Shown here: positions 1 through 6,338 of the stretch, in pieces | Position numbering within the stretch: position 1 is the first letter of the stretch | Layout: the number at the start of each line of letters is the position of its first letter | DNA from: Bacteroidaceae bacterium | GTDB lineage: Bacteria > Bacteroidota > Bacteroidia > Bacteroidales > Bacteroidaceae | Assembly: GCA_017551845.1 (NCBI GenBank) | Contig: JAFZKR010000164.1 | Coordinates: 1 to 13,351, forward strand | Reading direction: 5' to 3' | Length of the DNA: 13,351 nt | The notes under the pieces: model-generated | What the model was told of the DNA's origin: nothing | The model's database searches: none | Seen by the model: only the letters and a program-made list of their open reading frames with translations | Translations under genes and position numbers: made by a program

Positions 1-1
1 A

Positions 2-790
2 TATATCGCTCAGGTTGTTGCTGACCGTGCCGCACGCGGTCTGAACTTCGGTACCGTTCTTGTCCCCGAGGGCCTGATTGAGTTCATTCCCGCTATCAAG
101 AAGCTTATCTCTGAGCTCAACGACGTTCTTGCTGCCAACCAGGCTGAGTTTGATACTGTTGCTGCCGATAAGAAGATTCAGTACATCGTTGACAAACTCT
201 CTGCTGCCAACGCCGCTATATTCAAGAGCCTGCCCGAGAGCGTAAGCCGTCAGCTGGCTCTGGAGCGTGACCCGCACGGAAACGTACAGGTATCACTCAT
301 TGAGACCGAGCAGCTGCTGGCCGATATGGTAGGTGCCAAGCTGGCTGAGTGGAAGAAGGAGGGCAAGTATCAGGGCAAGTATGCTACCCAGCACCACTTC
401 TGCGGTTATGAGGGCCGTTGCGCCGCTCCGTCAAACTTTGACGCTGACTACTGCTACAGCCTTGGCTACAATGCTTCAATGCTGATCGCTGCCGGCAAGA
501 CCGGTTACATGTCATCAATCAAGAACACTGTTGCTCCTGCCGATCAGTGGATTGCCGGTGGTATCCCTATCACCATGATGATGAACATGGAGAAGCGTAA
601 CGGTGAGATGAAGCCCGTTATCCGCAAGGCTCTGGTTGAGCTGGACGGCGCTCCCTTCAAGGAGTTCGTAAAGCATCGTGACGAGTGGGCCCGCGAGACC
701 TGTTTCGTATATCCCGGTCCCATACAGTACTTCGGCCCCACAGAGGTGTGTGACCAGCCCACCAAGACTCTCAAGTTAGAGCACAAGTAA
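2..790 (+). CDS. pfp: Diphosphate--fructose-6-phosphate 1-phosphotransferase, C-terminal part
   Basis: Only the last 262 residues are visible; the reading frame is open to the left window edge. The fragment matches the C-terminal half of long-form PPi-dependent phosphofructokinases (about 550 residues in Bacteroidales), which reversibly phosphorylate fructose 6-phosphate with pyrophosphate in cytoplasmic glycolysis. Seen in the sequence: the sugar-phosphate-binding motif GYEGR at 404-418, followed by a PSNFDADYCYSLGYN stretch that corresponds to the family's PSxFDxDYxYxLG. A helical insertion rich in Ala, Glu and Lys (about residues 30-100 of the fragment) is typical of the long form. Codon choice is strongly biased (GCT, CGT, GTT, AAG), suggesting high expression compared with neighbours. 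It stops at TAA 788-790, 12 bases before the GH25 gene, and no terminator lies between them, so co-transcription is likely. The catalytic GGDD-type region lies outside the window. The family assignment is firm. Confidence 0.93.
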   Translation, partial: YIAQVVADRAARGLNFGTVLVPEGLIEFIPAIKKLISELNDVLAANQAEFDTVAADKKIQYIVDKLSAANAAIFKSLPESVSRQLALERDPHGNVQVSLIETEQLLADMVGAKLAEWKKEGKYQGKYATQHHFCGYEGRCAAPSNFDADYCYSLGYNASMLIAAGKTGYMSSIKNTVAPADQWIAGGIPITMMMNMEKRNGEMKPVIRKALVELDGAPFKEFVKHRDEWARETCFVYPGPIQYFGPTEVCDQPTKTLKLEHK

Positions 791-802
791 AGTTAAGGAT
801 TG

Positions 803-1684
803 ATGTCGGCCCGTAAAGGCTCAACCGGCAGGAGCGGCACTGCCCGCAAGGGTAAGGCCGCAGGAAAAAAGAAAGGAGGGAATTCCCGGAAACGCAGGAA
901 GGGAAGTTCCTCCGTTTCCGGCTATATGCCGGGTTGGATTCACTGGTCAGGTACGGTCATTCTGCTTGCGCTGGTTGCGGCCGGAGCTTTCTTCGTGCTG
1001 CTCAAGCCCTATTTCTACAGGTGGAAGCCCTGTTTCGGGGAGAAGGAGTACAGTGTGTGCCTTCCTTCAGGGTACCGGTATTACGGGATAGACGTGTCCC
1101 ATCATCAGGGGCGTATTGACTGGGACCGTGTCGCCGCGTCATCGGCAGGAAGCGAGTATCCGCTCAAGTTCGTCATCATGAAAGCTACCGAGGGCGGAAC
1201 ATTCAAGGACCCAAACCTGGAGGAGAATCTTATGGCAGCGAGGAAGGCGGGATTCGTGTGTGGGGTGTATCATTTCTACAACCCGGCTACATCGCCTTCG
1301 GTGCAGGCTGAGTTTTTCAGTAGCAATGTACAGCTTAAGGGTGGCGACCTTGTTCCGGTGGTTGATGTGGAGAGTGACGTAAAGGATGTGAAGAAGCTTC
1401 AGAAAGACCTTGCGGAGTTCCTTGGAGCGGTTGAGTCGCATTTCGGGGTGAAACCTATTATATATACTTCGGTCAAGTTCCGCCGCCGCTATCTCAATAC
1501 TACTGCATTTGACGAATACAGTTTCTGGGTGGCGCATTATTATGTGGATGAACCCGCCACCAATCTGGACTGGTCCTTCTGGCAGTTCTCGGACCGGGCA
1601 CGTATTGACGGAATCTACGGCCTTACGGATATTGACGTGTTCCGCGGAACGGAAACCGCTTTCGACTCCTTAAGAATAAGGTAG
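803..1684 (+). CDS. Membrane-anchored GH25 (lysozyme-like) muramidase
   Basis: A 293-residue protein with a GH25 domain from about residue 92 to the end. GH25 enzymes hydrolyse the N-acetylmuramic acid-N-acetylglucosamine bond of peptidoglycan. The acidic residues expected at the active site are visible: Asp97 in YGIDVSHHQG, Asp188 and Glu190 in VVDVES, and Asp276 in TDIDVF. The N-terminus has about 38 residues rich in Lys, Arg, Gly and Ser, then one hydrophobic segment (about 47-68). This predicts a type II inner-membrane protein with a short basic cytoplasmic tail and the enzyme in the periplasm. I chose ATG 803; a TTG at 800 is in frame directly before it, and AAGGA at 795-799 is too close to be a convincing ribosome site. 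It follows pfp by 12 bases and ends just before the terminator at 1691. It could serve in cell-wall remodelling; a role against other bacteria is possible but not supported here. Confidence 0.92.
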   Translation: MSARKGSTGRSGTARKGKAAGKKKGGNSRKRRKGSSSVSGYMPGWIHWSGTVILLALVAAGAFFVLLKPYFYRWKPCFGEKEYSVCLPSGYRYYGIDVSHHQGRIDWDRVAASSAGSEYPLKFVIMKATEGGTFKDPNLEENLMAARKAGFVCGVYHFYNPATSPSVQAEFFSSNVQLKGGDLVPVVDVESDVKDVKKLQKDLAEFLGAVESHFGVKPIIYTSVKFRRRYLNTTAFDEYSFWVAHYYVDEPATNLDWSFWQFSDRARIDGIYGLTDIDVFRGTETAFDSLRIR

Positions 1685-1690
1685 AGTTCA

Positions 1691-1736
1691 AAAAAACAGA
1701 AGGGATGCAATTGAGATTGCATCCCTTCTGTTTTTT
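1691..1736. terminator. Bidirectional intrinsic terminator between GH25 and histone H1-like genes
   Basis: A perfect 21-bp inverted repeat (1691-1711 and 1716-1736) encloses a 4-base TGAG loop. It begins with six A and ends with six T, so either strand gives a GC-containing hairpin followed by a U tract. It lies 6 bases past the GH25 stop and 10 bases past the stop of the opposing small gene, so it can end transcription from both sides. Confidence 0.95.
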
Positions 1737-1746
1737 CAGACAAATT

Positions 1747-1920
1747 TTACTTTGCTGCAGCGAGTGAAGCCTTGCGGAATTCCTTCATGAGCTTCTCAAG
1801 TTCCAATGAAGCCTTGCGTGCACGGGTACCGGCAGCCTTGTTACCTTTTTCTACCTGAGCAGCGGCATCCTTTGCGAATGCGCCGTAAAGCTCAGCAGCT
1901 AATTTTAAAATTTTCTCCAT
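1747..1920 (-). CDS. Histone H1-like (Hc1-type) small basic protein
   Basis: A 57-residue reading frame, from ATG at 1920-1918 to TAA at 1749-1747. The protein starts MEKILKLAAELYGAFAKDAA, continues through QVEKGNKAAGTRARKASLEL and ends in a Lys/Ala-rich stretch. It resembles the short proteins annotated as histone H1 in Bacteroides genomes, related to the chlamydial Hc1 family. It is all-helical in appearance and rich in Ala, Lys and Glu, with a basic KAAGTRARKAS core. It is probably a cytoplasmic nucleoid-associated protein, although DNA binding is inferred from family name and charge, and the net charge is modest. A well-matched promoter lies 46 to 76 bases upstream, and the shared terminator at 1691-1736 follows, so it is a single-gene transcript. 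The codon use and clean signals argue that it is a real, well expressed gene. Confidence 0.88.
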   Translation of the reverse strand: MEKILKLAAELYGAFAKDAAAQVEKGNKAAGTRARKASLELEKLMKEFRKASLAAAK

Positions 1921-1965
1921 AGTTGTTTGTTATTGAAATGATTGAACAATTGATTCATGTTGACG

Positions 1966-1996
1966 CAAAAATAGCACTATTTCCTTATGCCACAAA
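1966..1996 (-). promoter_or_regulatory. Bacteroidetes-type promoter for the histone H1-like gene
   Basis: Read on the minus strand, TTTG (1996-1993) is followed after 19 bases by TATTTTTG (1973-1966). This matches the known Bacteroidetes primary-sigma pattern of TTTG near -33 and TAnnTTTG near -7. Transcription would start near 1960, leaving a leader of about 40 bases with no Shine-Dalgarno sequence. Confidence 0.75.
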
Positions 1997-2097
1997 GGTT
2001 ATTGAAAAATTTTTTAAAAAAAGTTGCAATTGTTGATTAAATGATGTTCTGAAAGCTGCACCAACATGCCGTTTTCTTCAAAACAGAATTGATCACA

Positions 2098-2129
2098 TTG
2101 GATTTTGTCAACGGAAATGCTTATTTTTG
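2098..2129 (+). promoter_or_regulatory. Putative promoter of the DUF4468 / J-like / porin / Gfo cluster
   Basis: TATTTTTG at 2122-2129 fits the Bacteroidetes -7 consensus TAnnTTTG. A TTG at 2098-2100, 21 bases upstream, serves as a weak -33 element; a better TTTG at 2104-2107 is spaced too closely. Transcription would start near 2135, giving a leader of roughly 20 bases before ATG 2157. Confidence 0.55.
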
Positions 2130-2156
2130 CTGTTGTATATCAAACATTGAAAAGGT

Positions 2157-2744
2157 ATGAAAAAATTATTGCTTTTGCTCATGTGCAGCCTGATGGCCGG
2201 TTGGGCTTTTTCCAAGGATAATCTTTCAGCAACTACCAAATACGGACTGGGTGCTGTACCGGTAGAAAACGGTAAAGTTACATTCAAGGCCAGTATTCCT
2301 CTGCCTGCCGGAACGGATCCGGACGCATGCTATGAGAAAATGTTGTCTTGGGCTAAAGGCAGGTTCGCTATGCCGTATGCCAGGAATGCTTACATAGTAT
2401 CAGAGAATCCCGAGACTCACCGTTTCGTGTTCAATGTGGAGCAGACCTTGACCTTCAAGAAATCGGCTTTCGAGACCGATGAGTCCAGGATAGTATATAA
2501 CTTCGCCCTGAACCTGAGTGACGGTAACTGTAACGTCACCATCACTGATATCAAATACCGTTATGAGGAGGAGCGTTACGGTGGCGGCGAGACATTTGTG
2601 GCCGAGGATTGGATTACGGATGACGAGTGTTACAACCGCAAGAAAACCAAGTTCCTCAAGAAGACAGGTAAGTTCCGCGTCAAGACTATCGACATGAAGG
2701 ACCTCCAGTTCCAGAAGGTTGAGGATGAACTGAAAGGTGAATAA
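2157..2744 (+). CDS. DUF4468-type secreted protein (TBP-like fold)
   Basis: A 195-residue protein beginning with a short signal peptide (MKKLLLLLMCSLMAGWAFS). Cys10 lies inside the hydrophobic core without a good lipobox, so signal peptidase I cleavage near residue 19 is favoured over lipidation. The mature part follows the pattern of Bacteroidetes DUF4468 proteins: a KYGLGAVPVENGKVTFKASI opening strand, a helix with a conserved Trp (YEKMLSWAKGRF), and a later strand pair VYNFALNLSDGNCNVTITDI followed by KYRYEEE. These proteins are predicted to have a TATA-binding-protein-like fold and no enzymatic role is established; most act in the periplasm or at the outer membrane. It is the first gene of a tight plus-strand cluster; the next start lies 23 bases after its stop. 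The domain call rests on pattern recognition and should be tested with a profile search. Confidence 0.72.
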   Translation: MKKLLLLLMCSLMAGWAFSKDNLSATTKYGLGAVPVENGKVTFKASIPLPAGTDPDACYEKMLSWAKGRFAMPYARNAYIVSENPETHRFVFNVEQTLTFKKSAFETDESRIVYNFALNLSDGNCNVTITDIKYRYEEERYGGGETFVAEDWITDDECYNRKKTKFLKKTGKFRVKTIDMKDLQFQKVEDELKGE

Positions 2745-2767
2745 CCGATATTGAACTGAATACCGGT

Positions 2768-3175
2768 ATGGTCAAGGATGACAGATTGTACAGACTCCTG
2801 GAAGTTGACGAGAGTGCATCGGACAGCGAGATAACTGCCGCATACGAGCGGTTGTGCGGAGAATGTCCGGAAAATGACCCCCGTCGCGGGCAGATTGACT
2901 ATGCCTATTCCGTGCTGTCGGACTTATCGAAAAGGGCGGAGTATGACATTACCGGAAAGACCGGGAAAAAGACAAGACGCTCCCGTTCCGGTTCCAACAG
3001 TAATCTTGATAAGGCCCGCAGTGTCCTCAATACGGTTTTCCTGCTTGGTGCCGCAGTGACAGCGGTCCTGTTCCTGCTCCAGTTTTCAGGTTACAGTACC
3101 ACTCCGTTCTATTGGGCTTGCGGTATCTCTCTTGTCATAAAACTGGCCGAATATATTCTCAGGCTTATTCCATAG
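2768..3175 (+). CDS. Degenerate J-domain protein with two C-terminal membrane helices
   Basis: A 135-residue protein. Residues 6-60 follow the J-domain layout: an opening LYRLLEVDESASDSEI, helix II AAYERL, then helix III and the ending YAYSVLSDLSKRAEYD, which closely matches the usual AYxVLSDxxKRxxYD. The HPD tripeptide needed to stimulate Hsp70 is absent: the aligned position reads CPE (33-35), and the loop and helix III are shortened. A basic linker (KTGKKTRRSRSGSNSN, 64-79) leads to two hydrophobic segments, about 86-106 and 113-134, forming a hairpin in the membrane. The J-like part is therefore expected in the cytoplasm. Without HPD it probably does not activate DnaK in the normal way and may instead be a scaffold or a competitor. 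It starts 23 bases after the DUF4468 gene, and its stop is 4 bases before the porin gene, so its product may relate to envelope biogenesis. Confidence 0.8.
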   Translation: MVKDDRLYRLLEVDESASDSEITAAYERLCGECPENDPRRGQIDYAYSVLSDLSKRAEYDITGKTGKKTRRSRSGSNSNLDKARSVLNTVFLLGAAVTAVLFLLQFSGYSTTPFYWACGISLVIKLAEYILRLIP

Positions 3176-3179
3176 ATAA

Positions 3180-5297
3180 ATGGCAATCTGCCCAGACATA
3201 TTCCATCTTAAGTACGGGGCACTGTCAAGGGTGTTTGCCCTTGTGTTGCTGTTGTCGGTTTCCGGAGCAGGCCGTTCCCAAAGTACCCTGTCGCAGAATC
3301 AGGACGGATTCAACGGGGAGCGGATGGACGGTTTCATGAACATGGAACCCTCCAAGGATTCTACCGTAGTGGAGCGTAAGGTCTCTCATGATTACAACCA
3401 GTGGGTCATTGATACCGGTACGGGACTTCCGGTGGCTGTGGAGCCCGATTCCCTGCATCATCTGTTCCAGTATGCACATCTCACCGAAGGTCCGGAGGGC
3501 AGTTACAGCCATTTGGGCAATATGGGCTCGCCGCGTCTTTCGCGCCTCTATTTCGAGAGGGAGAACGTGCCTTCATTCATGTTCGATTCCCCGTTTGACT
3601 TCTGGATAAGGCAGGCATCCGGTTTCAGGCTCACTGACACCAAGACACCTCTGCTCAAGTTGGATTATTATAAAGGTGGTGACAAGCGGACGGGCGAGGA
3701 GCGTCTCAAGGGATTCTTTGCCGCCAACTTCAACCGTAAGACGGGCATAGGCTTTGATATGGATTACCTGTTGGGACGAGGCCGCTACGAGAACCAGTCA
3801 ACATCGTTTTTTGACAGCCGTCTGTATGCCTATCACAGGGATGATGTTTACAGCATATACGTTACGGTGAACCGTGACAAGATGAAAATGGCTGAGAACG
3901 GAGGTATCCTGGACTCCCGGTACATTACCAATCCTGAGTCAATGGCGGAAGGACGCAAGCAGTACAGTCCTGAGGACATTCAGTTCAGACTGTACAGCAA
4001 CTGGAACAATCTGGACAGGAAACAGGCTTTGGTGAACCAGAGTCTGTTGTTGAGCAAGGAGATACGTTATCTTGACAGCATAGGTGACACAGTACTCTAC
4101 AGGAACAGGACGATTGAATACGGAAAAGTGGCACATACGCTTGAGATCGGCCGGCTCTCCCGCAAGTATATGTCCTGGTCACAACCTGATTTTTACTATG
4201 AGCGTACTTTCCTGAACAACGATTCCGTGGATAGGGCCTCTAATTTTTATGTTACCAATATCCTGTCATTTTCACTTCTTGAGGGTTTCAGCAAGTGGGC
4301 GGTGGCAGGTCTGTCCGCATACGTGGGGTTCGAGCATCAGAACTTTTCCATGCCTGACACTTTGGGCGGGGACTGGGATAATGAGTATATGAGGCGTTAC
4401 GGGGAGAATAATCTTTTTGTGGGAGGCCGTTTGGAGAGAAAGACAGGCGACAATCTCTCTTTCAGTGCCGATGCCAGAACTGTCATACTGGGTGACGAGT
4501 TGGGCGATATTGAGATAAACGGCGATATAGAGCTTAGCCACAAACTGTTCGGTGAGGATGCAGGACTTGGTGCCAATATCACGGTGAGTGCCCTTGACCC
4601 GTCATTCTTCATGGAGAATTTCCACTCCACTTTCAGTTGGTGGGACAACAGCTTTGAAAAGGAGCTTCGCACCAGGATAGGAGGTTGGGTCGAGATAGAG
4701 AAGACCGGCACCCGCCTTAATGTGAACGTGGAGAGTGTATCGAATTACACATATCTGAAAAATACCGGAATAGGCTATGACAACGGAAACGGCATGGATA
4801 TTCCCACATACAACATAACGGCTGTACAGGACAAAGGTTCGATCCAAATCCTCAGTGCTCAGCTCCGTCAGAACCTGAAGGTCGGTCCTCTTCATTGGGA
4901 CAATGTGGTCACTTGGCAGTTGTCCGGTGACCAGGATGTGATACCGTTACCCACGCTGAATCTCTTCTCTGACCTCTATTTCAAGTTTATCTACTACAAG
5001 AGGTTGCACATGGAGATTGGCGCCAATGTCACATACTTTACCCGCTATTATGCTCCGTCTTACTGTCCGGCAGTAGGAATGTACCATCTGCAAAGCAGCC
5101 AGTGCTTGCAGGAAGTTGGCGGATATCCGCTTGTTACGGGGTATGTCAACTGCTATCTGAGAGGTGCCCGTTTTTACGTGATGTATTATCATGCTAATGA
5201 CGGGTTGTTCAACAATACTGATTCGTTTATCGTGCCGGGCTATCCTGCCAATCCGGGTATGTTAAAGTTCGGACTGAGCTGGCCGCTATTTGATTGA
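3180..5297 (+). CDS. Putative outer-membrane porin (Porin_10-like)
   Basis: A 705-residue protein with an N-terminal hydrophobic segment (about residues 14-30) ending in SGAGRSQ, consistent with a signal peptide with a long first part. The early mature region contains YNQWVIDTGTGLPVAVEPDS and then HLGNMGSPRLSRLYFERE, which resembles the start of the Bacteroidetes proteins annotated as putative porins. The rest alternates hydrophobic and polar residues with many Tyr, Phe and Asn, as in a large outer-membrane beta barrel, and the last strand ends FGLSWPLFD with an aromatic residue near the C-terminus, as expected for the assembly signal. Substrate is unknown. ATG 3180 is the only start that keeps the signal sequence; it is 4 bases after the J-like gene. 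The stop lies 10 bases before ATG of the oxidoreductase, and an in-frame TTG for that gene overlaps it. Confidence 0.82.
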   Translation: MAICPDIFHLKYGALSRVFALVLLLSVSGAGRSQSTLSQNQDGFNGERMDGFMNMEPSKDSTVVERKVSHDYNQWVIDTGTGLPVAVEPDSLHHLFQYAHLTEGPEGSYSHLGNMGSPRLSRLYFERENVPSFMFDSPFDFWIRQASGFRLTDTKTPLLKLDYYKGGDKRTGEERLKGFFAANFNRKTGIGFDMDYLLGRGRYENQSTSFFDSRLYAYHRDDVYSIYVTVNRDKMKMAENGGILDSRYITNPESMAEGRKQYSPEDIQFRLYSNWNNLDRKQALVNQSLLLSKEIRYLDSIGDTVLYRNRTIEYGKVAHTLEIGRLSRKYMSWSQPDFYYERTFLNNDSVDRASNFYVTNILSFSLLEGFSKWAVAGLSAYVGFEHQNFSMPDTLGGDWDNEYMRRYGENNLFVGGRLERKTGDNLSFSADARTVILGDELGDIEINGDIELSHKLFGEDAGLGANITVSALDPSFFMENFHSTFSWWDNSFEKELRTRIGGWVEIEKTGTRLNVNVESVSNYTYLKNTGIGYDNGNGMDIPTYNITAVQDKGSIQILSAQLRQNLKVGPLHWDNVVTWQLSGDQDVIPLPTLNLFSDLYFKFIYYKRLHMEIGANVTYFTRYYAPSYCPAVGMYHLQSSQCLQEVGGYPLVTGYVNCYLRGARFYVMYYHANDGLFNNTDSFIVPGYPANPGMLKFGLSWPLFD

Positions 5298-5307
5298 TAG
5301 CTTCCGA

Positions 5308-6276
5308 ATGATACGCTGGGGATTCATAGGTTGCGGTCAGGTGACCGAAAAGAAAAGCGGTCCGGCATTCGCCAAGGCCGAGGGTTCGTCAATTTACGCA
5401 GTCATGAGCCGCGATGCTGCAAAGGCCCGCTCGTATGCTGAACGTCATTCCATAGGAAAGTGGTACACCGATGCAATGGAAATAATAGACAATCCCAATG
5501 TGGATGCTGTCTATATAGCCACTCCTCCCTCTTCACATGCCACATACGCCATTATGGCCATGAAGGCCGGCAAACCGGTCTATATAGAGAAACCAATGGC
5601 GCAGAGCTATGATGAGTGCATGCGTATTAACCGTGTTTCAAGGGAGACAGGAGTGCCCTGCTTCGTGGCATACTACCGCCGTTATCTTCCCTACTTCGAC
5701 AAGGTACGCGAACTATTGGGAAAGATAGGTCGGCTCATCAATGTGCAGATAAGGTTTGCACAACCTCCCAAGGAATTGGATTACAACAGCACGAACCTCC
5801 CCTGGAGGGTTATTCCCGACATTTCAGGGGGAGGCTATTTCTATGATCTGGCTCCACATCAGATTGATATGATTCAGGAACTGTGCGGATGCATAATCGA
5901 TGCCTATGGGGTATGCAGCAACCGTGGGGGGCTCTATCAGGCGGAAGATACGGTAAGTGCCTGCTTCAAATTCGAGACAGGTCTTGTGGGGTCCGGCTCA
6001 TGGTGCTTTGTGGCCGATGAATCCGCCAAGGAGGACCGTATCGAGATGGTGGGCGACAAGGGTATGCTCTGTTTCTCCATATTCACATTCCAGCCTATTG
6101 CCCTTCACGACGCCGAGGGACGGCATGAATTCGATATTCCCAATCCTGAACATGTACAGTTCCCGCTGGTACAGGCTGTGGTTGACCACCTGAACGGAAA
6201 GTCGGTGTGTACCTGTGACGGTATCAGCGCCACTCCCACCAACTGGGTCATGGACCGTATCCTGGGCAAGTTCTGA
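5308..6276 (+). CDS. Gfo/Idh/MocA-family NAD(P)-dependent oxidoreductase
   Basis: A 322-residue protein of the Gfo/Idh/MocA family, which oxidises or reduces sugars, inositols and related compounds with a bound nicotinamide cofactor. Residues 1-120 form the Rossmann domain: dinucleotide-binding GFIGCGQVTEKK at 5-16, VYIATPPSSHATYA, and the EKP motif at 94-96 with catalytic Lys95. The C-terminal domain carries GGGYFYDLAPHQID, giving Asp180 and His184 of the usual Lys/Asp/His set. There is no signal peptide, so it is cytoplasmic, unlike many Bacteroidetes relatives that carry a Tat signal. I chose ATG 5308, which begins MIRWGFIGCG; an upstream TTG at 5290 would overlap the porin and add six residues with no family support. 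It is the last gene of the cluster. Its substrate cannot be told, and its link to the porin is positional only. Confidence 0.9.
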   Translation: MIRWGFIGCGQVTEKKSGPAFAKAEGSSIYAVMSRDAAKARSYAERHSIGKWYTDAMEIIDNPNVDAVYIATPPSSHATYAIMAMKAGKPVYIEKPMAQSYDECMRINRVSRETGVPCFVAYYRRYLPYFDKVRELLGKIGRLINVQIRFAQPPKELDYNSTNLPWRVIPDISGGGYFYDLAPHQIDMIQELCGCIIDAYGVCSNRGGLYQAEDTVSACFKFETGLVGSGSWCFVADESAKEDRIEMVGDKGMLCFSIFTFQPIALHDAEGRHEFDIPNPEHVQFPLVQAVVDHLNGKSVCTCDGISATPTNWVMDRILGKF

Positions 6277-6310
6277 AAAAAAGCCCGGGCGGTATTGAAA
6301 CCGTCCGGGC
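6276..6310 (-). terminator. Intrinsic terminator of the OmpP1/FadL gene
   Basis: An 11-bp GC-rich stem (6283-6293 with 6300-6310, one G-U type pair) encloses a 6-base loop. On the minus strand the hairpin is followed by seven T (6282-6276), so it works for the minus-strand gene ending at 6339. On the plus strand the following bases are CAAACTAAC, so it is weak for the oxidoreductase transcript. Its tract overlaps the last base of that gene's stop codon. Confidence 0.88.
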
Positions 6311-6338
6311 CAAACTAACAACTACGGATTTATTGTGG

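Noticed and set aside
2047..2088. Interrupted inverted repeat upstream of the DUF4468 gene (TTCTG...CAGAA around GTTTTCTTCAAAAC)
   Set aside because: The arms are only five bases, AT-rich, and could occur by chance; no known operator or riboswitch pattern fits, and a terminator would need a T tract.
2157..2744. Lipoprotein call for the DUF4468-type protein based on Cys10
   Set aside because: The residues before Cys10 do not form a good lipobox and the hydrophobic core continues beyond it, so ordinary signal peptidase cleavage is more likely.
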